A stretch of 64,000 bases of DNA from Artocarpus heterophyllus. Taxonomy: Eukaryota > Streptophyta > Magnoliopsida > Rosales > Moraceae. This document shows positions 1 through 10,100 of the stretch, piece by piece. The stretch is taken from NCBI GenBank assembly GCA_025403435.1, contig CM046341.1, positions 2,799,183 through 2,863,182 of the forward strand, read 5' to 3'. Made by a program: the position numbers and the translations under genes. The notes under the pieces were generated by a model. It made no database searches. It saw only the letters and a program-made list of their open reading frames with translations, and was not told the DNA's origin. The first letter of the stretch is position 1; the number at the start of each line of letters is the position of its first letter.

Positions 1-479
1 AGATATCGCCTAGAGTTGGAGACTTCATGACTTCCCTCAAGAGTGGCCTTTAGACTATCTAAAGCAACTTCCAAAGGTGTCTTCTCTGCTTGATATTGTC
101 TACAGGATTGTTCCATCATGTTGGGGTGGATATTCCATGAAAGATTTTGGTGCCTCTCCCAACAGAAATTATGCATTGAAGAATTCAAATGCCACTGATG
201 ATTAAAGGCTGCCATATCCTCCAATAAGTAGTAAGCTTCATCAACAGTTCTTGAAAAGAAAGAATGACCGTCAGAAACTACGCCTTTTTCCACCCAATCT
301 CTAGTTTCAAAATGCAATCCTTCAATAAAAATTTGGATAAGTGCCCACTTTGACAAATTGTGATGTGGATAAAGCTCAAGCATATCTTTAAATCGCTCCC
401 AAGCCGTATAAAATGGCTCCATATGTTGTTGGGCAAAACTTGCAAGGATATTCTGATGAAACATCATGAAGTTCCTTGG
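1..479 (-). CDS. Ty3/gypsy retrotransposon Gag, partial (runs off the left edge)
   Basis: The minus strand stays open from about 479 to the window edge with no stop. It reads as a plant retrotransposon Gag: an EPFYTAWERFKDML segment, then a block like FETRDWVEKG and EAYYLLEDMAAFNHQW, the usual Retrotrans_gag layout of Ty3/gypsy elements. Gag packages the element RNA. The true start is not resolved; the frame continues upstream of the Met-Met in NFMMFHQ. It lies about 120 bases downstream (element sense) of a primer-binding site and an LTR in the same orientation, so this is the 5' part of an element whose pol and 3' LTR are outside the window. The open frame suggests a fairly young copy. Confidence 0.72.
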
Positions 480-599
480 GAAATAAATGACTTAAAAGAA
501 ACAAAATTAGAACAAATAAAAATGAAAAAAAACAAATAAAAAAAATTCAAAGTAATTCTAGAGCTAATTAGTATCGATGTTAACTAAATTAAACAACAA

Positions 600-617
600 T
601 CCCCGGAAACGGCGCCA
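600..617 (-). other. Primer-binding site, tRNA-Asp type
   Basis: Read on the minus strand this is TGGCGCCGTTTCCGGGGA. It matches the 3' end of plant tRNA-Asp (known PBS of Athila-like gypsy elements) except for one or two bases. It sits six bases inside the LTR edge, as expected for a minus-strand priming site. Confidence 0.7.
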
Positions 618-623
618 AAAACT

Positions 624-1968
624 TGTTGTGGATTTTCTAACGCAAGTGCACATATCGTTAACAAGTAATAAAGAGTGAGTAGAGTATCGTTCCCACGAAG
701 ATTGTGTTAATCTAGCTAAGTACTGAAATTAGTTAACTCTAAAATTATTTGAACAATCAAATATAAAATAGAAAAATAACAAAACAAAAAAAAGATAAAT
801 GAAAATCTAAACAATAAAAGATTAGGGCATCCGATTTTACCTAAATTAATCCTACTCAAATTATCTAACTTTATCAACTGATGTTTACTCCTATGCCGAT
901 AACAAATTTCTCTTAGGTAGTCATTAATCTTTCTCAAGCATTAATAATTTATCTTAGTTAGCAAATTTTTCACATCTTTGTGGAAACTCTAAACTTACCG
1001 AGATTAATTAAGAACAAGAAATTCATAGTGTTACACAAGTCTCATAGATATCTCTATCCTATGATGATATCATGGCATTCAATCATGGTCTAATTTAATC
1101 ATCGCTTCTCAGCCTCAAATTAAATCACATATCATGCAAAAGGTGCACAAACTTTTACAAGCATTAAGATTAGATTAAATACTCAGCATAGATAATGAAT
1201 AAATATCGAATTGAATTAAATTAAACAAAAGTGAACATTCATAATCCGGCTATATCTTAGCCCTAGAATAGAGAAAATTAGTTCCTAATGAAACTAAAAA
1301 CAATCCTAAATAATCTCTTAAACATGATGAGTGAAAGAAAAGAACTCTATTTGGATGCGAAGATGGTTTTCGTCTCCAGATTGCACCGTTCTTCTTCTCC
1401 AAAGTAATGAGTTCTTCCCTCTTGTCTGTAGTTTTTCCCTATTAGAATTCGTGTTCCAACCCTTCATAATGTTCTATTTATAGGCTAGGGTTTAAAAGGG
1501 CAATTTTGGAAAGAAATTACACTAGAATTTGAATTGAGATCGCAATGGCGCCTAGGCTTCATGACGGCGCCTAGGCGCTATACTTGCCCGTGAAAGCTTT
1601 TTTGAACTAGCGCCTAGGCGCCATGAATATGGCACCTAGGCTTCGAAGTAGCGCCTAAGCGCTAGGATTGTAGCGCCTAGGCGCTATACTGGCTCCCAAA
1701 TGGCGCCTAGGTGCCCAAATTGTGACGCCTAGGCGCTATGCTTTCGGGTTTTTTGTGTGAAACTTCATCTGTAGCAGCGCCTAGGCGGCCAATAGTTGAC
1801 GTCTAGGCTCCGTTTCATCCCAAGTCTATTTTTGCTCAATTTTCGGTCTGTTTTGCCCTGCACTTTGTCATTATGCATCGTTTTCCTTCAAAACCTATAA
1901 AAGAACATAAAACACTATTAAATTCTTATAAATCGCTCAAAATAAACAAAAATATTAAGTGAGAATCA
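624..1968 (-). mobile_element. 5' LTR of the Ty3/gypsy element
   Basis: Limits are inferred. On the minus strand the block would begin TGATTCTCAC (1968) and end CCACAACA (624), giving the TG...CA termini of an LTR and placing the PBS immediately inside. It is about 1345 bp. The inner end holds a motif around GTTCCCACGAAG that recurs in plant gypsy LTRs. The LTR contains a dense cluster of GCGCCTAGGCGC palindromes (separate entry). Its outer end falls where the copia coding sequence stops, so it probably inserted into, or was joined to, that older copia element. The partner LTR is outside the window. Confidence 0.55.
1541..1800. repeat. Cluster of GCGCCTAGGCGC palindromes inside the gypsy LTR
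   Basis: About ten complete or near-complete copies of GCGCCTAGGCGC (or GCGCCTAGGC with a mutated half) occur in about 260 bases, spaced by roughly 15 to 35 bases of ordinary AT-richer sequence. Each is a perfect or near-perfect inverted repeat centred on CCTAGG. Similar motifs recur in the LTRs of two copia elements in this window. Confidence 0.85.
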
Positions 1969-1977
1969 TCTAATTAA

Positions 1978-4900
1978 TTAGCCTAAAACTAACTTATCAA
2001 AGTGATACCGCAATTGTATATGCTTCGTCCTAGCATGAAATGCGGGATTTTTTGCCAAGTGAATGGCGCTCTGACTGTCACTATGTAATGCACTCCTTTC
2101 CTGCTTGTGACCTAGTTCTTCCATAAACGACCTCAACCAAATTATCTCCTTGCTCGCTTCTGTCATTGCCACATACTCTGCTTCTGTTGTAGAGAGTGCA
2201 ACTATCTTTTGCAGCTTCAAGACCCAACTAATTGCAGTGCCACCTAAAGTGTAGACATAACCGGTGGTACTTTTTCTGCCATCAATGTCTCCAGCCATAT
2301 CAGCATCAACATAGCCCCGTAGTCCTAAGTCTGACTTCTTGAAACACAATGCTAAACCTCCAGTACCTCTCAGATATCTAAGAATCCACTTCATTGCCTC
2401 TCAATGCTGTTTACCTGGATTACTCATGTACCTACTCACAACTGCCACTGCATGTGCAATGTCCGGTCTGGTACAAACCATGGCATACATTAGACTGCCT
2501 ATAGCGGAAGCAAAAGGTACCTTGGCTATGTGGTCTCGTTCCTGCTCCGTGGTCGATGATTGCTCTTTTGATAACTTGAAGTGACTGGCCAAAGGAGTAT
2601 TCACAGGCTTCGCATTACTCATGTTGAATCTGCTCAGCACCTTTTCAACATATTCTTCCTGTGATAGTTTTAGACTATTACGGTTCTTCGTTATTCTCAT
2701 CCCAAGGATTTGTTTTGCAGCACACAAATCCTTCATTGCAAACTCCTTAGACAGCTCATTCTTCAACTTGTCGATCTCCTGTTTGCAACCTCCTGCTATC
2801 AACATGTCATCGACATATAGCAATAATATGATGTAAGAGTCACCAAAATTCTTCACATAACAACAATGATTTCCCTGACACCTCAAGAAACCGTTGCTGC
2901 ACATGAACTTGTCAAACTTCTTGTACCACTATATGGGAGCTTATTTGAGGCCATACAAGCTCTTCTGAAGTTTGCACACCAAGTTCTCCTTACCCGATAC
3001 TTCGAACCCTTGTAGCTACTTCATGTAGATCTCTTCCTCCAAATCACCATGGAGAAAAGATGTCTTCACATCCAACTATTCCAAGAACAAGTCCTCGTTT
3101 GCCACTAGCGCAAGTACTGTCCTAATCGTGGTTAGCTTTACCATTGGAGAAAAAATCTCATTGAAGTCGATGCCTTCTTTCTGCTGAAGGCCTTTTACCA
3201 CCAACCTTGTCTTATACCGTTTACTGCCATCAAATTCATCTTTAATCTGGTATACCCACTTATTGTGCAAGGCGCTTTTGCCCTGTGGTAACTTTATCAA
3301 TTGCCATGTCTGATTGGACATTAAGGAATCCATCTCATCCCTCATGGGTAACTCCCACTTGACCGAATCTTCAGCCTCCACGGCTTCATCATAGCTCTCT
3401 GACTCTCCTTTGTTGGTCAACAAGATGTAGTGAAGAGAAGGGGAGTATCTCTGCGGCGGTCTAATGGTCCTGCTACACCTTCTGACTTGTGTGGCAGGTG
3501 TCCTTTGGTTTCCTTATGGAGCTATGTCTTGATCTTCAACCTCTGGATTTTGCACCTCCACTTCAGGAAGATCCTTCAATGGAATCATCTTAGGCTTCTT
3601 GTCTTCAGAACCTAAACCCCTAGAGTCAGTGTTGTCTCTGTCCTTGTACAGAACACCTTCATTGAAGATCACATTCTTGCTCCTGATAATCTTCCGACTT
3701 TGGTCATCCCAAAGATGATAACCAAACTCAAGTCCACCATAGCCAACTAGAAAATACTTCTTTGACTTGGCATCCAGTTTACTTCTAGCAGCAGAATCAA
3801 TATGAACATAGAAACACAACCAAACACTCTCAAGTAAGAGAGATCAACCTTTTTATGGCTCCAGACTTTTTTTGGTAGCTTGAACTTCAGCGGTGTGGAT
3901 GGACTTCTGTTGATCAGATGAGCGGCTGTATTAATTACCTCAGCCCAAAACATCTTTGGCAGCCTCGCATGCAACCTCATGCTTCTGACACGCTCGTTTA
4001 AAGTCCTGTTCATCCTCTCAGCTACCCCATTTTGTTGTGGTTTCCCTATAATGGTTTTTCTCATCTTTATTCTATTCTCAGCACAATACCGCCTGAAATC
4101 ATTATCTAAATACTCTCCCCTATTGTCAGACTGCAAGCACTTCACCTTCAAATCTGTCTCGTTCTTCACCATGGCTTTCCATCTCTTGAAAGCATCAAAG
4201 ACATCAGATTTGTTTTTCAGAAAGTAAACCCATACCTTCCTACTTGAGTCATCTATGAACGTCACATAGTAATTTATGCCACCAAGGGAAGTCACCGGCG
4301 TAGGCCCCCACACATTTGTGTGAACTAGCTCCAATTTCCTAGACTTAGGCTCTCTACCCATCTTTGAGAAACTAACTCTCTTCTGTTTACCAAAGATGCA
4401 GGCTTTACACAAACTGTGATCAACAGTTTTCAAATCCGGCAGTTTTCCTTTGCAGTGAAGCACCTTCATACCCTTCTCACTCATGTGACCGAGCCTATAA
4501 TGCCATAGCTCAGTATTGGCAGTAGAATCAGCAACTGCTATGGTATTTCTGCAACTAGAGTTCATGTAGAGAGTTTCAGCTTTGCGTCCTCGAGCAACAA
4601 CCATCGCTCCTTTCGTGACCTTCCAACCTCCACAATTGAAGGTCACTTTATGTCCTTCATCATCCAGTTGCCCCACCGAAATCAAGTTGCGTATTAGTTT
4701 GGAAACATGTCTCACCTTATGAATCTTCCACACAGACCCATTAGGCATTTTTAAACTGACATCTCCAATGCCAACAATATCCAAAGGTTCTCCGTCAGCA
4801 AGAAAAACTTTACCATGATTTCCAGCAACATAATTCTCCAACACATGACAATGTGCAATGGTGTGGAATGATGCTTCTGAATCTATCACCCACGAATCAA

Positions 4901-5750
4901 AAGAACTGTCAACTGACAAGATTAAGGCATCCTGTTGCTCTTCAGTGGCGGCGTTAGCTGCGTCATTATTCTTGTCTTCGTTCTTCCTTGGAGCCCTGCA
5001 GTTCTTCTTCAAGTGGCCAGTCTTCCTACAGTTCCAACACTCCATGGTCCTACCGTTCCTTGACTTGCTTCTCCCATTCCTCGACTTGCCTCTCTTGCCA
5101 TTATCCCTGTTGGAATGCCTCTCAAGTTTCCTGCCCCTATTATCAACATTAAGGGCCGAGTTCGACGATGAGGTTTCAACTGAGTCCTTCTTGCGAACTT
5201 CTTCCGCCAGAATAGAGTTTCTGACATTAACGAACTTCAGTTTGACATTCCCAAGCGAATTTGTAATGGCCACCCTCATGGGTTCCCAACTGTTTGGTAA
5301 CGAGGCCAAGAGGATTAGGGCATTGATCTCATCATCGAATTTAATCTCTACCGGGACCAATTGGTTCAGGACGGTGTTGAAACTGTTCAGATACTCTACC
5401 ACCGAGGCACCTTCAGGCATCTTTAAATTAAAAAGCTTCTTTATGAGATGTACCTTGCTGTTGGCTGAGGGCTTCTCATACATATCTGACAGAGCCTTCG
5501 TCATCCATGCTGTAGTAGTCTCCTTTGCAACGTTGTGCGCAACGTTCTTTGACAGGATCAAACGGATCACACCCAATACCTGTCTATCAAGGAGATTCCA
5601 CTCCTCATCCTTCATGCCTTTAGGCTTATTACCCAAGGGCAAGTGTAGTTTCCTGCTGTAGAGTTAGTCTTCTACTTGCATCCTCCAATAGGAAAAATCC
5701 AAACCATCAAATTTGGTGATACTGGTTGCCGAACCTTCTTCTCATGTCAT
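1978..5750 (-). pseudogene. Copia Gag-Pol polyprotein, inactivated by stops and frameshifts
   Basis: Probable start ATG at 5750-5748. Domains in order: UBN2-type gag (about 5750-5100), CCHC knuckle CWNCRKTGHLKKNC (about 5040), protease (about 4890), GAG-pre-integrase with an HxxxH/CxxC zinc site (about 4500-4370), integrase core (to about 3750), reverse transcriptase with YVDD (3423-2401), RNase H (2394-1978). Lesions: TGA and TAA codons within the first 30 codons, a frameshift near 3800 in late integrase, four stops between 2905 and 3075, and a TGA at 2400 where a Trp is expected (KQH-stop-EAMKW). Catalytic sites are also hit: the protease Asp-Ser-Gly reads DSE, and the first integrase Asp reads Asn (HTNVWGP). 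It cannot encode an active polyprotein. Confidence 0.9.
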
Positions 5751-5771
5751 CGTTCTTGATCAAAACCTCCA

Positions 5772-5782
5772 CTCTGATACCA
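5772..5782 (-). other. Primer-binding site, initiator tRNA-Met type
   Basis: On the minus strand it reads TGGTATCAGAG, the standard PBS of plant copia elements, two bases inside the LTR edge at 5785. Confidence 0.85.
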
Positions 5783-5784
5783 CT

Positions 5785-6472
5785 TGTTGGGGAATTAGGC
5801 GACTCCTAATTCTAAGGATCGCAAGAATGAATAATTGCAGAAAATAAATAAGAGAAAAGAAGAAAAGAAAGACACCAAATTTTATACAGGTTCGTTCAAA
5901 ATTGAGACTACGTCCTGTTTCTGCCGCTTGCATATTCCACTATGATGAAGGAGATTATAGATTACAAAAGAAGTTTCTCACACACTCTTTAATTGTGCTT
6001 ACCAGAGCTCTCTTCTATCTAGCACCCCGTGGGAATTTTTCTCTCTCAAGGATTGAGCTCTCAAGAATTATGCCTCTCACAAAATAATGTCACTCTCAAT
6101 CTCTTACACACATAACCCTAGCCACCTTATGTCTATTTATAACCAAAGTAAGAGAAAAATAACAACTAATGAGAAACCCTAGTAGTTTCCCGTTTTTAGG
6201 GCGTTTGAGCTCGACTCTGACTCAAAAATATCACGCAACACAGCGCGTCAGCGTCGCTCAAAACGAGCGCTACGGCGCTCCCCTGTAGCGCCTAGGCGCC
6301 ATTCACTCAACGCTTAGGCCTTTTCCTACTAGCGCCTAGGCGCTCTTGTCCCAGCGCCGCGGCGCTCTCCTGGCAGAGCCGCGACGCTGGCTCCCTGCCT
6401 CACGAGGACTGCATTTCTCCCTTTTTCTTCCTTTTTGCTTGGGTGTCGCCTTGATTTAGCTCCGCATCTGCA
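5785..6472 (-). mobile_element. 5' LTR of the copia element
   Basis: On the minus strand it starts TGCAGATGCG (6472) and ends CCCCAACA (5785), with TG...CA termini, 688 bp. The segment 6240-6400 holds several GC-rich palindromes, GCGCCTAGGCGC and GCGCCGCGGCGC, in otherwise AT-rich sequence. Limits are supported by the PBS on one side and by loss of similarity to the TNL2 flank on the other. Confidence 0.75.
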
Positions 6473-6475
6473 ACT

Positions 6476-7124
6476 TAAACAACGTCAAGTCAAGTTTCTA
6501 CATCAACAAACTTGAGGGCAAAGACATCCAAAGCAGTCTGAAACTTTGTGAAGAGACTGAAACTCATTCAGTACATAACAACATCTGTTCAATCTTTTCA
6601 ACTTCCACTATCTAAATATCTAATATGGCATTTGGATCACTGGTTCAAACTACAGAAACAAACTGAAAGTGATGTAGAAATTCATACTTTATAAAAGAAT
6701 ACACTACAGCAATTCTAGTTCGAAACGGTGAGCCGAACATGACATGAGTCTTCCTCAGTTCTCTATACTAAAAGATTACAACAGAACCAAAATATACCTC
6801 AAGTGTAAAGTACTTATATCCACATTCCGATTTTGTTGACTCCTTTGTCCTATCATGTTAGTCCACAAAGCTACATTCAGATTTCCTGATGGCAAATTGA
6901 CCAAAACACAACTAAAGAGTTGAAAATTAACCAACCCAAATTTATCAAAAAGAAAAAAAAAATAGACGGAATCAATCCTTACCTTTCTGAGCTCCAAAAA
7001 GCAGCTTTTTTTTCATCCTATAGCCTTCCTTTCTGTATTAGTTTGGGATAAGAAAATCATGAAATCCGACAATAATCGAAAATGTTACAAAAATGGATGA
7101 TTTAATATACATTATTACCTGCAA
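6476..7124 (-). other. TNL1 3' untranslated and flanking region
   Basis: No coding capacity. Shortly after the TGA stop there is a good splice donor (CAG/GTAATA, cut after 7119). A 50-base exon-like segment (7032-6983) follows, bounded by an acceptor TACAG and a donor AAG/GTAAGG. TNL genes often have introns in the 3' UTR, so this is a plausible spliced trailer. The sequence is shared with TNL2, and the first donor also with TNL3. Confidence 0.4.
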
Positions 7125-10100
7125 TCAGGGTAAGAAATGTAACTGTTCAAAGGGATCAGAATATTTAGCTCTCTTGGGATATGGTTCAATCATATTGGAG
7201 TCCCTCACAGAAGCTCTAGAAACAGAGTTACAAGAGCCAAGATGTTCGCCATGAATAATATAATTGAATTGTGCTTCCACAGAGGAATGGACATCCGCAA
7301 TGTGAAACGCCTTCGCTTCACGAACGAGCTTATTCCTTGCAAGCCAAATAGTATCCACAAGTACAGAAGCATAAAGTAAGAATTCTCCATCAAAATGTAT
7401 GTTTGAGTTTGCATCCCCAAATAACACCAATTCTAGAAAAGATGCCATGGAATCACAGAGGAGGAAATCTGTGCGGAGACACCATCGCGACATGAACCAA
7501 AGAGGTTGAACACTTTGACAATATAGAAAGAGATGGGTGGCACTTTCCAAAACCATGCCGCAGAGTGGGCAAGTAGTGTCTGCCACATCTGTTTGGCGAT
7601 TAACAACTTCTCTTACTGGCAAAAAATCCCAAACAAGCATCAGCCATAATTCCTTGTGCCTTTGTCGTATCTTGGCATTCAACAACTTCTCACAAAGTTG
7701 CTGCCTAGATGGGAAAAATTGAAATCCATGTAAATAATATAACATATTCTTCCAAAATCCATTTGGTTGTGGCTCGTTTGTGACAATGCCAGTGATACCA
7801 AACTCAATTGCATCTCGAAGACATTGCAGCCGGATCCCGCACCTTTTTATGCGCTTTAATGGATCACTAAAACTAAAATGAAATGACATCTCTACAACAG
7901 AATCAAAGTCAAAGGCACTTGTATCCAAATGCCTAGTCATTAACACCTGGTTTATGTCCCGATTGCTTCCATACCATGTGGACTCCGAGACACATCGGAG
8001 GCGCCTTTCAAAATTATAGTTGGTTTTGAGATGGATTTCTATGTTCAAATATACCTCATTTTCGAGATCATCATCATGGGCATTTTCGACAACAAAGCAA
8101 AGAGCAAAACTCATGAAGTTGTTCGGACTATACCAGAGTGGGGGAAGCTTCATGTTAATTGAACATCCCAAATTTTGATAGCTAAACCATTTTGGAATTT
8201 CGTCTCCCGGATAACAAAGAAGAACTTCAAGTAAAGGCACATGCCTTTCCTGTACCGTAAACAGATCATATTAATTTCAAATATGAAAATTAATTCATTT
8301 ATCTTAAATATAGAAAGAAGAGATATACCTTTTCGGGTCTAGGTACGTCATGTCGTATTTCAGTGCCCAAACGTGCGACCGAAAGTTTACTCATGATTTT
8401 CTTGTTATCCAACTTTAACCAACTCTGAAACAACAAATAACAAAATTAAGATACCATGTATTTGAACCAGAGAAATGAGAGAGAAACTTTAACAATCGGA
8501 TACTAATATTTCTCTTGTATTGGGGAAAGTTCTATATTGAAACTCAGTCATGATGTTTTTGAGATCAACTTTAAGCAGCAAAGTAATATCAAACATGAAT
8601 ATTTAATCAGTAGTTTATTATAATGGGAGAGAGAGTGGACATATACCTTACGTCTCGATGGAAATAATATTGATGCAAGAGCTCTAATCTGCAATTCAGT
8701 TACGATGTTCTTGATATCCAGCTTTAAGCAACCTTCAAACGAAATTGAAAACTGCTCCCAAAGACACAAATCTCGAATAGGGGCTTCTGCGAGGATACTC
8801 CACGAATTTGACAGTGTCTCCAACAAAGTGCACCCCCTTGCATTAACTTGCTTCATTGTCAGTGGAAGCTCTGGTAGAGATTGAAGGAGCTTGCAACAAC
8901 TTATGTTTAAAGATCTCAACTTAGAAAGTTTGATGCTTTCAGGTATTCTAACAACATTTGTTTCAGATAGATTTAATGAGTTTAATATGGGTAAAGAGAA
9001 GACCCAATCAGGTATTTCAGATACGCTGGTGTTTTGTAGCTCTAAACTTGCAATATAAACTAGTTTTTCGATTGACGAAGGCAACTGTCTAATCCCTGTT
9101 TTTTGCGTTTTAAATACAATTAGTTGTTCCATGGGCACCAAAATTTCTGGCAAGTACTCTAAACCTATGCAACCTATGAGATAAAGCTCTCGGAGAGATT
9201 TTAACTGGAAGAAGTTGGCCGGAAGGCTCTTAAGCCTTTTGCAGTCCGTTAAATCAAACATCAGAAGATGAGAAAGGTGCACAATTGATGGGGGGACATT
9301 CTGTATTGCAGTCTCAGCCATATCCAAATTTCTTATGTTCTTCGGAAGTTCTGGAAACTTGTGAAAGTTTGAGCAGCCAAATAAATCTAGAAACTGCAGG
9401 GATTCCAACTTGCCAATGCTGCTTGGAAGATTCTCAAGACGTACACAACGACTCAAATTTATCTTTTCCAAATTTAGTGCCCAAGAAAGGTCTGGAATTT
9501 CAGTAAGGTTCTCAGATTCTTTAAGATTCAGAATTTTTAAGCTCTCAATATGCTGTCACCAAAGATATATACAAAAAGTGAGCTACATAATACAAATCAC
9601 ACTAGATATCCAAGACTAGTGGAAACTAAACCATACCTGAATGCCATCCCAGAGTTTCTGTAGCTTGTTGTTATTCAAGTGAAGCTCAACAAGATTTTGC
9701 GGCCAAAATTTTGGAGGCAAAGTCTTTAGAGAACAATTATCCCAATGAAGATATCTGAGCTCATCAGGAAGACATTTAAGACCTTTTGGAAAGTGTAGTT
9801 TGCTCTTAACACAACGATCATGAAACTTGAGAAATTTTAGATTGTACATTGGCTCGAAAACCCTAGGTCTCAAACATATGGCAGAATTAACTTTAGACAT
9901 GTCCATGGACACTCCTTGAATTTTTTTGGTCCCCTGAAACCAATACAATGCAAAAATAAGCATGCAACATATAAATACACATAGAGTATGTAAATTTTAG
10001 CGCACATGCTACTCACTGAGTTATTTTTCAAGACTTTACAAACATCTTCAACGGACCATAGCCTACTGCGCTTTCCGGGCTCATCAGGAGATTGTTGACG

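Larger units (their letters stand above)
1969..6472 (-). mobile_element. Ty1/copia retrotransposon, decayed, 3' LTR missing
   Basis: Minus-strand element: 5' LTR (5785-6472), PBS complementary to initiator tRNA-Met (5772-5782), then gag, protease, integrase, reverse transcriptase and RNase H in the copia order. The coding region ends just inside RNase H at about 1978, where the gypsy LTR begins. No copia 3' LTR is visible, so the 3' end is either disrupted by the gypsy insertion or deleted. On its other side the LTR edge coincides with the left end of the TNL duplication. Confidence 0.85.

Noticed and set aside
4858..5661. 267-residue plus-strand open frame over the copia gag
   Set aside because: Antisense shadow of the polyprotein with no family resemblance.
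7125..8240. Treating this as a separate LINE fragment gene
   Set aside because: Splice phase, C-JID at its start and conservation in three paralogs place it as the last TNL exon; no RT or endonuclease domain is present.
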